64,000 bases of DNA from Lumnitzera littorea (lineage: Eukaryota > Streptophyta > Magnoliopsida > Myrtales > Combretaceae), in NCBI GenBank assembly GCA_024138015.1, contig JAMXBB010000008.1, positions 49,018,446 to 49,082,445 on the forward strand, given 5' to 3'. The notes under the pieces were generated by a model. That model was not told the DNA's origin. It did not search any database and saw nothing but the letters and a program-made list of their open reading frames with translations. A program made the position numbers and the translations under genes. Position 1 is the stretch's first letter, and each line of letters starts with the position of its first letter. Below, piece after piece: positions 11,297 to 24,223 of this stretch.

Positions 11297-13699
11297 AATT
11301 TCCCCACACTTAAGATTTTGCTTTTGCTTATGCTTATGCTCAAGTAAAACAATCAAATTATCATAAGTACAACCTCTTAAGGACAAGGCAATCAAAATTT
11401 TTTCTTCAAAAAAGTACACCCTTAAACTTAAGTGGCTTCATAAAATTTTTTATAATCACCTTTTCTCCATAACTTAATAATGCCCTTGGAACGCTTGAAT
11501 TGAATTACTTTAGGAACTATTGAATTTCAACAATCAATCCCAATAATTTAAAGTTTGCCTTATCACTTAAATAAAAATTGAACTAGAGATTAAAACCAAC
11601 ATTAATGAGCTAAGAAAAAGTTACAGAAATTTCACTACTTTATCTCAAGAGGAAGGGAATTTTCCATAAACCAATTTTATTATGAAAACCTAGATTGGAA
11701 ATGTTACGAACCCGAAGCTAAGGTCTAATAAGGCTAGATGCAGGGGTAGGTCTAAGCTTACAAAAAGCTTAATAAACAAAATGGGAATTGCGTAAAAGAC
11801 AAAAAAAGTAAATAAGCAGACTCTCGAGCAGCTCTAAGGATATGACACACCAAGGAACTTTTGAAGACTCATGGCACAACTTGGTATAACACACAAGATG
11901 ATCGGGTGAGGTTACTTACTACCTAACCTTACTTAAGGCTTAAGATAACAATGAAGTAAGCAAACAAGTTGTAAGCAATGTTCATAGAAAAGTAGTATAT
12001 GATGATAAGATGCAACTACATTACAATTGGTTATTTATACCACAAAACATTAAGACATCTTACCTAAAATGGAAAAGACAATTGAAAATACAACTTTAAG
12101 TGGGTATCTTATATGGAAGATTCTATCATAAGCTTACTCAAGCAGGTGGCTCCTTGTGGATGGATAACTTTATAGCAGAAAAGACAATTGTGTACGATCA
12201 AGGCGATATCTATTGAGATAAGGAACTGAGCAGAGGTGGTAGATCAACTATACCAAGTTAAGTAGATAATTTTTCCAAAGTGAATTCGCCTCCATCGTTT
12301 TTAGTATGGCTTGTATTCAAGCTGGATAAGCCAAGTTAATGCTCGAGTGTAGAACTGTTGGTAACTAGAGACAAATAATGAGTGCAAGAGGGTTCAGCTC
12401 GACTAGGGCATCAAGTTGATAGATTGTAGTGATTCAGACTCCTCAGTAGCGGGTCTTAATGAAAGGATTCACCTAGTCATGCTTTCCAGCCTTAAGCTTA
12501 GGTCAAGGGTTCGATGGTCTGATTCCTATCAAGAAATATGTTACATCAATTCGTCCTTTAATTATCTCCCTACTTCTTTTAATTTTCATTAGGAGGCTTT
12601 TAAATTTAATTTAATTCCATTACTGAAGCTTGTTAGCATTGGGAAAAAACCTCCTTCTTCTAACAGACCAAGGCCAATCCTTGATAATTTAGTCCTTTTA
12701 TCCATTTAGTAATTGTCAGCGAAAGAGCACCTCACTCTTTTAAGGGATTAAGACCAATCCTTAACATTTTTTTTAATTTAATTTCCTTTTTTGCAATTGG
12801 TGGCAAGAAAGAATCTTACTTTTCTAAGGGACCATGATCAATGCTTGCCAATTCTTAGCAATTTTTTTCTTAATTCAATTATGCCTCCAATTACTTTGAT
12901 TTTTCAAAAAACAAATCTCCTTTATTTATCCAATCTAAAAAAAAATTGCAAAAGAGAGATAGATAACTATCCTCTAAAATTAAGCCTAGAAATAAAAATA
13001 ATTAGTCCTTAGCCCATCTATAGCTATCATAATCCTGAGTCTAAGTCTAAGCTTGAGCAATAAGGAACTCTGAATCATGGGGATTTAATTACCTAAATTC
13101 AACAAAGTGTATTAAAGTCGTAAAAGATTATGCGTAAATTCAAACAAAAATTTGCTTGCTAATATATATGAAGTTATAAATTTCTAAAAATTCTATTTCA
13201 AGTAAAATTCAATAGTTTAAGTGTTTATATCCAAATTATTAACATAAAGATCATATTCTTTTCCTTCACACTTAAGTTATACAATATCCTCAATGTACAT
13301 TATAGCAATACATATCAAAATAAAATGGAAAAAAGAAAAAGAAAAAGAACTAAGACTTCTCGAGTTTTTAGCATTAATCTTTGAAAAATTCTTAAAGTCC
13401 AAACTCCAAATTCCATCAATTTGATTAAGTTCAAAGTTTTCTTTATATCTACTAAAATGCACTAACTATAAAATGAAAAAGAAGAAATTAACTAGACAAA
13501 ATAAAACTAAGTAAAAAGACTACAAATTTAAATATCATAAAGTTATCCTTGTAGAATGTACAAAACATGAAAAAATTAAAAAGTTATCTAAATGAAAAAG
13601 AAAAAGTAAATAAGCCAATCGAGTATAGTTAGCCAAATAGAACTGAAACTTAAATGGAGTCTTTTAAAAAAGAAAATAAAAAGAAAAGGAAAATCAATC
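11297..13699 (-). other. Non-coding 3' region of the Athila-like element, with tandem repeats
   Basis: No coding sequence is recognised. The region has a purine tract next to the LTR, a GC-poor tail, and about three degenerate units of 75-80 bases at 12600-12870 with the repeated phrases GACCAAGGCCAATCCTTGA and GGGATTAAGACCAATCCTTA. This parallels 3800-5388 of the plus-strand element. Short ORFs at 12791-13012, 13277-13462 and similar are judged to be chance. Confidence 0.55.
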
Positions 13700-16600
13700 C
13701 TAGTCTTCTTCCATGTACTGACTCTCTTCCTCTTCCTCCTCAATCTCTTCATCTGAATTAGGCACCGATAATGGTGGTGATGGTAGTGCTTGGATACCAT
13801 GGTGAGCTAAGAGGGCATCCACCTTCGCTTCGATGCACTGTACCTAGTGAGATAAATTCTTCTTTCTTTTCAGTAGTTTTTTCACTATCCTCTTAATCTT
13901 ATCGATTATTGAAGAGGATGATCTAGGGTATAGCTAAGATAAGGATGAAGTCACCTCTCTAGATGGCTCAAGGAGTAGATTCTCTGGTGGTGGTGTGAGC
14001 TTCATAGCCTTTATTGATAAATAGCTCATCAAGGAAAGAGGCTTGAGTACCTACATACGAAGGAGATTATGAAAAGCAATTGTATTCTTTACTAACCTAG
14101 TAATGAAGGGACCTGCAAAAATATGCTTAAAACTGTCCCCAATGACCTTGCTTCTGATAAAGAAAGCTATCCCAATGCCTAATTTTATAGGGTGCCTCTA
14201 AGTTATACTATGCAAATATAGGATGTCCCTCTCATTCACTACTCCATTACTATATCGTTTCCCAATAAAGCCTCTTGCTATGCTATCACATAATGAAAAA
14301 GTCTGAGAGCTAGATTTTTCAACTTAAAAGCTTTTAATTTCCTTGGATCATAAACTCTTCCTATACTCAATCTTGCCTATACTAGGCAATCTTTAACACC
14401 TATCATGCTCCAAACCAAGGAGTTGTAATAGCCTGTAGTGTAAACCAACCTAAGTTAAAAGTTAGCTACTTTAGCCACTAACATAGATATAGCTTACACG
14501 AGGAGTTTACCACTTTACCACTTTAAGCCATCCAATTCTAAATCCGATATATATCAACTTATGGTGCAACTTTTCAAAATATCTTTTGAAAAAAAAAATG
14601 TCTAAGAAAAACAAACTTTATAAATCATTTGAAATACAAAATCTCAATTTCTAACAAAAAGTTTCAAGAATTAAATTGATCTAAGAAAATAGAGTGACTA
14701 AGAAAGAATTTATAAAGTTTACAGGTTTATAAAGCATAGTAACAATGTCCATGGTTGAAACTACAAGGTCAATAATGGAGACCCTATTAGTTTCCCAATA
14801 AGTTAGTAAAACCAATAATTAAACAAGAATTTAGCCAATTAGTCTAGAATCTCACTTTCCAACCTCATTCTTTAATCTTTTAGGACATAGGGAAGTGCTG
14901 ACAAATCTACTAGAAACTTACAATACAACTACAGGGAAGTAAGCAACAACTTGCTCAATAAGTAAGATAGAGATAATAACATGGATTTAACATCAAGCAA
15001 CTAAGGTCTTCAAGTAAAGTTGTTAGATGCAATGCATATTCAAGCAAATGCCACTACACAATATTGATCGGTTTATCATGAGATTAGAGAAATTATGTCA
15101 GCTATAATCCAAGTTTAAGAAGTTTAACGTCACGTACTTTGCGAATCAGAACCAAACCAAGGCTTATGCAATAAAAAAACACGCTTCGCCTGAGACTTAA
15201 CTTCAAACCATAGTCTCTAACCTTGCCACAACCTCTTCTCTTATTACTTAGTTCAACTAAGGGTCGGGAGAGGACCATTTCAACTATCCTCATTGAAGGG
15301 TCTATTTTTAGCCTTAGAATCCTAATCGTTTCCCTTAGTAGGTTGCGATGTAGGTCCAATTAGTAGTTAAGCCGAGTTTATGTTAGATTGCTTTTGCGGT
15401 GATTAAGCAATTATAAATAGACCAATGTAAGTAATATCATGAAGCAATCAATACATAAGTCCAATACTCAAAATAAAACAACCATATTTAAGTACGCACG
15501 TTGCATGTGTACATGCAACTAACTAACAATCACAAACAAGACATATACAAAGGTCCCCAAGTATTCTTAAATAATACTTCAAAGTGCGGTGAAACACCAA
15601 TTCTATTTACCTGAAACTCAATTGCTTACTAATTAAGCTTACTAACTTGTCCTTGTTGGTGATCTCTTAATATTTATCTACAAATAATACTTTATTCCGC
15701 ATATAAATTATGAAATATTGTTGATTTACTCATCTATATAAGAATTAGGTTGGTTAATCACTGGTTTATTAGCTTACCCCCTAAGTATTGTAGTTTAGAA
15801 TGGTGCTATAAGTTTATGTTACCCTTTGAGCTATCCTCTATACCACATAGCCATTGAAATTTACCACAAATCTAACCTCTACATCAATCTCTAAGATTGA
15901 TAAATCCCCAAGATTTTTCAGTAAACACCCTCTGAGCTAAATTCTAAGTCAAATCATCATTGAAGTTCTTAACCTAGAAAGCTTCTAAGTTATCCCCTCG
16001 GTCATATCTCAAAGTTAAGGTTTTAACAACATTACCCTCCAAATCATCCTTTAAGTTTGATAAATACCCAAGATTTCCTACGGGTTACCCTCTAAGGCCA
16101 CTTTTAAGTGCTCACTTTCATTTATTTTTACTTCAAGTCCCCTATGAGTCACTTGTTGAACCAATTGTATAGTTTACTAAATTTTTAGATCTTTTGGTAA
16201 GATATCCTCTAAGCTTCCCTCTAACTACATGGACGACAAAGTTCTCAGTAGATTCAACCTCTGATTTTGGTAAATACCCTCGATTTTTCAATGAATACCC
16301 TCTACTATAGCTTTTGAGTGTTCACATATCTATAGTTACCCTAAATTCTCTCTCTGAATTACCTTCTAAATAAGTTATTGAGTCTACTAAAACTTAAATT
16401 TCTTAATAGAAACCCTCTAATTCAACCTCTAAGCCTCCCTAGACTATACTTTCCTCTGAAATATGCCTCTAACTTAACTTCTAAGTCCATACTTAATAGA
16501 ATACTTGCCTTCCATTTTCTCTAAATTACACTATGCTCTTAACCAATATCCCCTAATTAGTTAATTTTCTCACTTTCCTTCCAAGTTTCCATTATAAGTC

Positions 16601-18470
16601 AATTTGAAACAACAAGTAACACGCCAAACAACCTTCCTTAGCTTCATTACCCATCAACTCTTTATACATTACATCATAGTTCATTAATTCATCAAATCCC
16701 ACAAAATAACCAAGTCACTAACTTCACCTTTAAAGATAAAATTGAAATTTTCTATAACTCCTTCTTACAAAACCCAATTTAACAGCTTCAGTTTCTAATA
16801 AATACTCCAATAATCACCCAACTAAAGTCTAAGTAAGGTCCTTAAGAAAAATATATTAGTTTTTACCCAAAAAGAAAATACCATTTTAATCATAATTTAA
16901 GGCTTAAAAATTCATAAAAATAATAAAAAATGGTCTTATGAAAAATCTTTTCACAAAAATTTAATGTAAATATAGGAAAGTTTATAAAAAAATTTTGAGG
17001 TCAAAACTATGTCACTAAACTTAATTTTTTCAATATCAAAAAATGTTCGATTTCGTCGATTTCTTAAGCACGTGTACTATAACTATTAAATTTTTACAAA
17101 ACAATATTTTTCTAGATTCTACATAAGAAATTACATCAGAATAATTTTTGTATAATTTTTTGGAAACTTTTTATATTTTTACAAATTTTCAAAAAATCGG
17201 ATGAAAAAGAACACCTTCTAGAATCTTGAGTTTCAACAACCAATGGTGGCTCCACCCTTAGCAGAATGGCAAAGCAGTGGTTGCTGCTTCTTATGGTGGT
17301 AACCTTTGGTTTCCAACAACTCCCTATGTTCATGAACACTCCTAAGCTCAAATTATACCCAATTTTGTATATTTTTTTCTAAATTCAACCCTTTAATTTC
17401 TAAAACCCAACTCTATTTTTCTTAAATTCCTCCTTGCATATATAAATTTTGGAGATCATTTCTGGAATTTTTCAAAGCTTGAAAGGGGTTAAAATGAAAA
17501 TTTCTCTCTCTGTTCAAGTTGTTGAGTTTATGTTCTAATACTTTACATGATACTTAATCCTAAATGCCGTACACTTGTCCAATATAATCCACACACCTAT
17601 CCCACTTAATCTCAACTACCCCAAGTGATTTTGTAATTTTCTATTAATTTTTGACAAACTTATTTAGCTTAATCTAGCTTAAAATACTATTATTTGAGTA
17701 TTTTAATTAATAAAGGGTATACGCATATACTTGAAAATTATACACAACACATACACATATATTCTACATGTTATTTTATATCCTATAATAATTTTATTAC
17801 CTATATTATTTATCTCTAAAAGTTTACAAACTAACAGAACCTATTCTACGTATTTATGATAAATAATACGTATATAGTTAAATTACACTATTTAGCTATA
17901 TTATTATATTATATTTTTAATATCCAAGTCTACAAGGTTTCCTCAACTAATGTCTTGAATTTACTCATAAATTTTTAAATCATTCAAGTTAGTTTTACTA
18001 ATACCCTAAATTACCTACTCAAACAACCACTCCATGGCAACTTATAAGGTAGCTCCCTACACTTATGATTCCTAACATAATCTGCAAAATATAATCCCAT
18101 ATAAACAGGTATCCTATCAAATGCCATAGTCACATCATAACCGTTACACCTAAAGTATAAGATGTTTTGTGTGCCATTCTCTTTGGTATCTAATGCCAGC
18201 CTTAAAGTACTTAGGACTTCCAGTGTCAACTCTTGTAAATCAACTCATTAACGGTCAGTGGCTAGTCTCAGCCACCAAACTCTATCATATATCTGACTGG
18301 AGCATCATAACCCACTTAAGTAAGTGCCTCCCAACTTAAGAATGAATTTGGACCAAACTCCTTTCTTAATAATCTGGCATATCGTTTCCTTTAAGGTTAA
18401 TAAGAGATGTGTAGGAGTAGAGCTCAAAGAGGTTTTGCATGTTGCATGCTTATATCTTGGAATGTTTCTA
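13700..18470 (-). pseudogene. ATHILA ORF-1-like protein, split by a 3.6 kb solo LTR
   Basis: Minus-strand reading from about 18470 passes through ELTLEVLSTLR and VYMGLYFADYV (18230-18050). It is then broken by the solo LTR 14401-18046 and resumes at 14400 with SIGRVYDPRKLKAF. It continues through IKLGIGIAFFIRSK (about 14150) and ends with a Glu-rich tail and stop at 13700-13702. The two halves lie in one frame across the insert. Internal stops at several positions make it non-functional. The family call rests on similarity to the plus-strand copy and on my recollection of the ATHILA ORF-1 pattern. Confidence 0.6.
14401..18046 (-). mobile_element. Large solo LTR (TGTCACGCCCC family), old copy inside ORF-1
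   Basis: The segment aligns from end to end with the cleaner copy at 50940-54422. Plus-strand 14401 TATCATGCTCCAAA corresponds to TGTCACGCCCCAAA. Later matches include GAGATTAGAGAAATTA (15080), CTTAGTTC(A/G)A (15247), GGTGGCTCCAC (17246) and the A-rich tail. The right end near 18046 is approximate. I see no convincing target-site duplication, which fits its greater age. No protein is encoded. Confidence 0.7.
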
Positions 18471-19929
18471 AAATAAAAATGAAGGAAGATTTCAAGTTTA
18501 ACAACAACTCATGTTCTAAAAGAAATGTTGCAATGCTATAAGAGTACTTGCTAATTCATTCAATCAAGCAATACTTAGTATAATGAAATGCTAACTTATA
18601 TAAAATCATGGATTAGTGAGATTATAGGACCAACTCATGATTAAGTCTTTTATTTTTTTTTTTCACAATCTCCATTTATATAGATTTTTAGCATTCAATG
18701 CACTATCACTTGAAAACTTACTTTTATATAATTTCTATCAATCCATCTCATGTGCAATTATGTTAAAAACAAGAAACAAATTTCTAACATGAACTTCATG
18801 GCATATATGAGATGAATCATACAACAACAAATTTTCCTATGACAAATAAAAAATTCAATCACATGTAAACACATTCAAAAACAAATTTTTCATAACCTAA
18901 CAAGAGTTTCATGAATCACATGACAACAACAATATCACGTCATCACTTTCCCTTACTCATCCTCAACAAATCAACATAAATTAATGTGGCACACAATTGA
19001 TGTGCATTTTTCAATCACAACCCTCATTTTCTTCCTAATTTTAATCTTTAGCAAGCAAGTGTTTTTCAAGCAAATAATAGGTAAGCAATATGTTTCGTCA
19101 CATTGTTTTTCCTAAATTACTCCTAGAAACTGAAATTTCTACACATATAAGCCTCATTGTTCATCATCAAAACCTTAACTAAAAATCAAATTTTTATCCA
19201 AACAATCAAAGAAAATAAATAGATAAGGATGAAGGCAAACCTTGGATTTGTTATGAAAAGGTTGGATATTTGAAGATTTGTAAAGTTTGAGTGATTGTAT
19301 AATGAGAGGATTGAGACAAAAGTAGAGTTTAAGAGAGAGAATGAAAGTATAGAATGAAATAAAAAGGAGTTAATCATGGTTTTCAAACGTGTACACAACC
19401 ATGGTCAAGGATTACGGCCATGGAGTATGACCGTAGTCCTTACCTTTTCCACATTCTTACAACTAGGTGTGACTACGGTCAAGGATCACGAGCGTAGTCC
19501 TAGCCGTAGAGCTCTCATCCTGAATTTTTTTCAACTTTTCTCAAAATTAATTATAAAAGGATCATGGTCCAAGTCTACAACAGTTGTGGACTATGGCTAT
19601 GTTCTTTCTTTAATTCTTAAATCCAAATTGTATTGATTTCCCATGACTCATTTCTTGAAATTGTTCCAAAAAATTCACAAATAAAGTGAATTAAAGTACA
19701 AAATGACAACTTAATTGGACAAAAAACGTCATCAATTACTTGTTGCATGAATATACTCCAATTATTGCTTCTAAAAAATAAAAATTGTTCAATGTAGCGG
19801 TAAAATACTAACTAATGTCTCATGGACTCAATACTTGAACTAACTTATGACATGACAACAAAATAAACAAACTAACAACAGAAATTAAAAGAAATAATAC
19901 TTGGGCTACCTCTTAAGGAGCACTATTAT
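18471..19929 (-). other. Spacer between gag and ORF-1, with an LTR-like segment
   Basis: No gene is seen. The part 19180-19734 looks like the U3-to-leader part of an Athila-type LTR on the minus strand. It starts TGATGACGTTTTTTGTCC at 19734, carries repeated words such as CCATGGTC, GACTACGGTC and ACGACC (19376-19580), and then a pyrimidine-rich leader (19300-19360). I could not find its other end or a target-site duplication, so it may be element interior and not a separate insertion. Confidence 0.35.
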
Positions 19930-21122
19930 TTAACATTGTTGGCTCAATAATTAACTTCTTCCTTTAGTTTGGTTCCAAACCCATTGGTTTGGAATTCGGC
20001 TCAGTATTTGTAAGAAAGCTTCCTTATGGTCTCTAAGTGACAATTCTAGCCAATTGACCAAAATAGCTCTCCAAGTTCTTGAGCAACACTTCAATGATTC
20101 TGAGTGTTGCTTTAATGGCTTACAAATGGGCATCTGAGTTCTACATGAATTTGTTCAACAACTCTTCAACAATAGGAGCCTTGTTTTGAGGTTGTATATT
20201 TCTATTCTACTGCTATTGCTACTGTTACTAACCTACCCAAGAGAAATTCAAGTGATTTCTCCAACTTAGATCGTACATGTTGCTAAAAGGATTATTCCGA
20301 GGTCAGTTAGCAATAAAATTATCTTCAAATTCAACCAATGGCTCATCCTGCACTAAATTCACTAACTTGATCAACTCTTCAATTTTCTTACTTAAGTTTT
20401 CAATTTAAGCTATCAATGCAATCACAAAATCTACTTCAAATTGCTAATGACCTTCACTTTAGATCTCACAATATCTTACTACGATTGTCAATGCCATCAG
20501 TCAACTTTTGGGCCTCATTTGGTGTCTTAGCACTCAACGTGTCTTCAACTACAGCATCAATCATTTGGCATATAGGATAATTGAACCCATTATAAAATTT
20601 CTGGATTTGCATCCACATAAGTAATTCGTAATGTAGGCATCTCCTCAACAACTCCTTGAATCTCTCTTGAGTGTCATAAAGGGTATCACCATCAATTTGA
20701 GCATAAGAAGAAATATCATTTCTAAATTTCACCACGTTAGCAAGCGGGAAATATTTTCCTCGAAACATTTCAACCAAATCATCCTAAGTAGTAATAAAAC
20801 CTCTAGGAAATAAATTAAGCCATTGTTTAGCCTTAACTCGCAGAGAGAATGGGAACAATGTTAGCCGTACTACATCATCTATGACATTGTTTTTCTTGAA
20901 AGTGTCACAGATCTCCAAGAGCTTGAGATGTGGTTATTAGGATCCTCATCATCCAAACCATCAAATTGAACAAATTTTTGCACCATCTAAATTATGTTTG
21001 GTTGGATCTAAAAATTCGTCACTTGTATTGTAGGTCTTGTGATGCTGGATTTAGGTCCAGTTACCTTAAGCTTAGCAAACTCTATCAGGGTCTTGTTAGC
21101 TTCATTGTTATTTCTTGCCATG
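19930..21122 (-). pseudogene. Athila-type gag (Retrotrans_gag) pseudogene
   Basis: The minus-strand ATG at 21122 starts MARNNNEANKTLIEFAKLKV. The best-preserved stretch is 20777-20466, with FRGKYFPLANVVKFRND, LYDTQERFKELLRRC and FYNGFNYP, the hallmark core of Athila/Tat gag. A degenerate C-terminal part follows to about 19930 (WRNHLNFSWVG and a Gln-rich run). Several stops and at least one shift break the frame. The protein would have formed the virus-like particle of the element. Confidence 0.8.
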
Positions 21123-21437
21123 TTCTTAATTAATTTTTCTTCTTTTGAATCCGATTCTAACTCTTCTTTTAATCAAAGGGATAAATCTTGATTAATTAAA
21201 TCTACTACTTTGCAAACTCTTATGCGAAGATATCGCGAATTCTTTCAATTTCTAGATCAAAATCCATAAGATTCTTGATGCTACTCCTGATCTTAAATTG
21301 AAATAATTCAAAAATTAGAAACAAATTAAGGAAGAAAAACATCAAAATAATTAAAGGAAAAAAATTGTTACAAACATGTTAAAATAATTAGAATTCTAGG
21401 GTTTTTTTCTAAATTCTTAATTAGTTTACTTTATTGG

Positions 21438-21456
21438 CTCCTAGACAACAGCACTA
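21438..21456 (-). other. Decayed primer-binding site, tRNA-Asp type
   Basis: Read on the minus strand this is TAGTGCTGTTGTCTAGGAG, a few bases after the 5' LTR end (TTCATCA at 21463). It differs from the usual plant tRNA-Asp site TGGCGCCGTTGCCGGGGA at about six positions, nearly all C-to-T or G-to-A. Confidence 0.6.
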
Positions 21457-21462
21457 AAAACT

Positions 21463-23607
21463 TGATGAAGCATAGACAAGTACACCTAGTCAAGTTATAG
21501 TATGGATTCGAATTTAAGTCTAAGTGTCAATCCCATGAGAAACCATATATGGAAGTAAAATCTAATCAATTAGTGGCATTATCCTTAAAATATTCCAATT
21601 GCTTAACATTTGTAGTTAAAGGTGTAATTGAATAATTAAAGATAATAAGGTAAAGATTGTAAGAATGAAATAATTAAAATATCACAAATTTAAACAAAAA
21701 TAAGAGCAATTAAAATAAAGAGGCAAACATGTTCCCTAGTTAATCTTTGTATCATTTACTACCTAGTCCCCAGTGACTTATTCAATCTCAATTGTGATAT
21801 TGAACTAAGAGGATTCCTATTATGAATGAATCGAACTCGCATCTTTAACTAATTCCTAATCTTGAGACCACTCCACCCAAATTACTTTTAGAATAAAGTA
21901 TTGTAGAATCACATGAAACCTTCAAATCTCACTATTAAGTTGCCTTAATTTGGAAAAACCGAACTGTTGAACATTTTAGTCAGCCAATTTTGTCTAATTA
22001 TATTAATCCATCATATAATATGCTTTCACGAACTCTATAATAGACTTAAGCAATATCATAGATTGAATTTCGATATTAATAGAAAATAAAAGTCATAATA
22101 GAACATAGGGTTCAACAACAATTTACTAAGAAAATCTAAAATAACGACATAATAACTAGTAAAGAAAAGAAGAAAGTAGATAAACACCTGTAATTTTACC
22201 CTACCGACTCTACTCTAAAGGGGCTCTCTCTATAAAACTAGGCCTAGACACCTATTTACAAGAGTTGAACCAAGATTTACAAAGAAAACTTGACAAATTA
22301 AAAGATTCTAAAATCATAAAATGTCTATGCCCAAAGTTCAAGACTGTGGAGATGAGGCATAGTCTTTCACTTAATTTAAAATCTTTAAAATTCTATTGAA
22401 ATTAATTATGAAGGGTACATGACCATATCTTATAAACGTAGTCTACAACCTTTGATAGGGATCAAGGACTAATTACACGCTCCTAAGTCCGAAGGCTCTC
22501 TCAGGTGGTCTATTAAGCTGTCCAAGGTGACTTAAGTGCCAAGGAGCAGTACTTGCCCTAACCTAATCTACCGAGCTACTTTGTTCTCCATGCCATTCAA
22601 GGTGTTGCCGAGGTGATCAACCAGTATGCCAAGCCGAACCATCCACTAAACCGTAGTCTAAGCGCCAAATTTGAATGCAACGATCTCTATTATGTCGAAG
22701 CCAAGCATAACTATCAGGAGCCAACCATCCGAGGCCAACCCCAATATGAGCCATCCTTAAACCAACCACTGTCCAGCCCCTTTTGACGCCGAATAGGCAT
22801 GAACCAAGATCCACCCCTACACGGACCACAATACTATCAGAATTACAGTAAAAACACGTGTGTACTGTCCTTTCTGACAAAGGTCATCCGCATTCCTTCT
22901 TTTGCACGATTTTATATTTTCCTTGTAAATTATTCTCTTTTGTTTTTAGCAAATAAGGACCATTCTTTTATAATTTCTGTAACTTAATATTTTTCTTAAT
23001 GGGATGATATAAATACCATCATATTGTAAAAGTTGAGGGGATATAATAATATAAATGAATACAATGAACTTTAGTTCACCCTCTCTTAAGCTACGTGTCC
23101 TTTTGCTTACTCTTAAGCTACTCTTATCTAGTCCATTCGAGCGTAAACAAGTTGTGAGTGAGCTCTAACCACATTTATGCATCATATCAAGTGCAACCTG
23201 AGCTTGTGTGAGGCAATGGTGCATCATATCTTGCATCGGTGTACGGAACCCCCTACTCTCCCTCAACTATCATCTACATTTTAGGCCATCTTGTGGCTTA
23301 GATCCACCTCTTTGGTTACATGTGATATCAGGTTCGTATGTTCATCCACAAGTCCATATCAACCTTAGTCTCTCCTAAACTTCAATCCTTGCTTGAAATT
23401 CTTCCACTCCAAATCCTTTATCAATACTTTTCTTCAAATAAGCTCAAAAACTTAATAAAAGTTTTCAAAAATTCATTAAATGCCTCCTAAGTCCTTGAAA
23501 AAGAAAATTAAACAAATTAAGCTCTAAATCACTATAAAATCAACTGAATTAATATACTAAATTACACAAAATTTCTCTAGAATATGTATACTAATTACGT
23601 ATTATCA
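21463..23607 (-). repeat. 5' LTR of the Athila-like element, split by a solo LTR
   Basis: The minus-strand start is TGATAATACGTAATTAG (23607) and the end is GCTTCATCA (21463). It is 2145 bases including the 909-base solo LTR at 22453-23361 and its 5-base duplication, so about 1.23 kb originally. It aligns with 10452-11296. The right flank is AGCTA. Confidence 0.75.
22453..23361 (+). mobile_element. Solo LTR (TGATA...TATCA), copy 3, with perfect 5-base duplication
   Basis: The 909-base segment starts TGATAGGGATC and ends CCATATCA. It is flanked by ACCTT at 22448-22452 and 23362-23366. The element's other LTR (around 11050) lacks the segment and aligns continuously across the site, so this is a clean insertion. 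A TATA box (GATATAAATAC) lies at about 23004. Small ORFs at 22617-22987 have no recognisable product. Confidence 0.85.
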
Positions 23608-23612
23608 AGCTA

Positions 23613-24223
23613 TTTTAGGGAGGCTAAAAACAAAGTCTGTACTTAACTCATTCTAAGGTCAGGTCGAGACTGGGAGAAGTACAGCTCTTCCTTGCTTGGC
23701 TTCACTTTTAGCTCTCCTGTAAGTTACACATCTCTCCCCAAACTTATGGACATCCCTTTGCATCTAGCACTTAATAATTCAAAAGTTATCCTCACTCTAA
23801 AGTATTTAGAGAGTCCTTTGCTTTGGGCTTTGCTCACCAATAACTCCCTTATAAAATAAGTCAACACACAAAGCTTGCAACCTTGGAACAAATATCTGCC
23901 CTCTACATGGTAGTCATCCACCATCTGTCTTCCCATACATTGGCAATAGATCGGTATGAAGTATGGGTCTTAAGAGTATTGTTCCTTCATGCTTGCAAAT
24001 CCCTGTATCAGGTTTGAAGGTTAGTAAGGAAGGTATACCTCCTAAATGAAGCATTTACGACCACATTTGTCTTGTCTCGCTTGTATTTAACCATAAAGTT
24101 AAACCCTTTTAGGAATTCGACCCACTTAGCTTGTCTCTTTGAAAGATTTAGCTAGTTTCTTAAGTACCGTAAAGACCCATGGTCAATATAGACAATGAAC
24201 TCCTTGACCAAAAGGTAGTGTTG
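23613..24223 (-). pseudogene. Gypsy B: end of RNase H and integrase start
   Basis: Minus-strand reading below 24224 continues the RNase H tail (AKWVEFLKGFNFMVKYKR), then passes through a degraded integrase zinc-finger zone (near 23750-23700). It reaches a segment reading ELSTDFVFSLPKIA (23646-23613), the usual entry to the integrase core. The Athila-like element is inserted immediately after this. Stops are frequent. Confidence 0.65.

Larger units (their letters stand above)
10452..23607 (-). mobile_element. Athila-like element with gag and ORF-1 but no pol seen
   Basis: Minus-strand order: 5' LTR (23607 to 21463), decayed tRNA-Asp-type PBS (21456 to 21438), gag pseudogene (21122 to 19930), non-coding spacer, ORF-1-like pseudogene (about 18470 to 13700, split by a 3.6 kb solo LTR), non-coding tail with tandem repeats, purine tract, and truncated 3' LTR (11296 to 10452). 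Reverse transcriptase and integrase are not visible, so this looks like a non-autonomous derivative. It inserted into the integrase of gypsy B just after a stretch reading FSLPKIA; the flank next to the 5' LTR is AGCTA (23608-23612). The matching left flank has been lost. Confidence 0.75.

Noticed and set aside
19180..19734. A separate solo LTR within the Athila-like interior
   Set aside because: The right end looks convincing but no left end or duplication was found, so it is listed only as an LTR-like segment.
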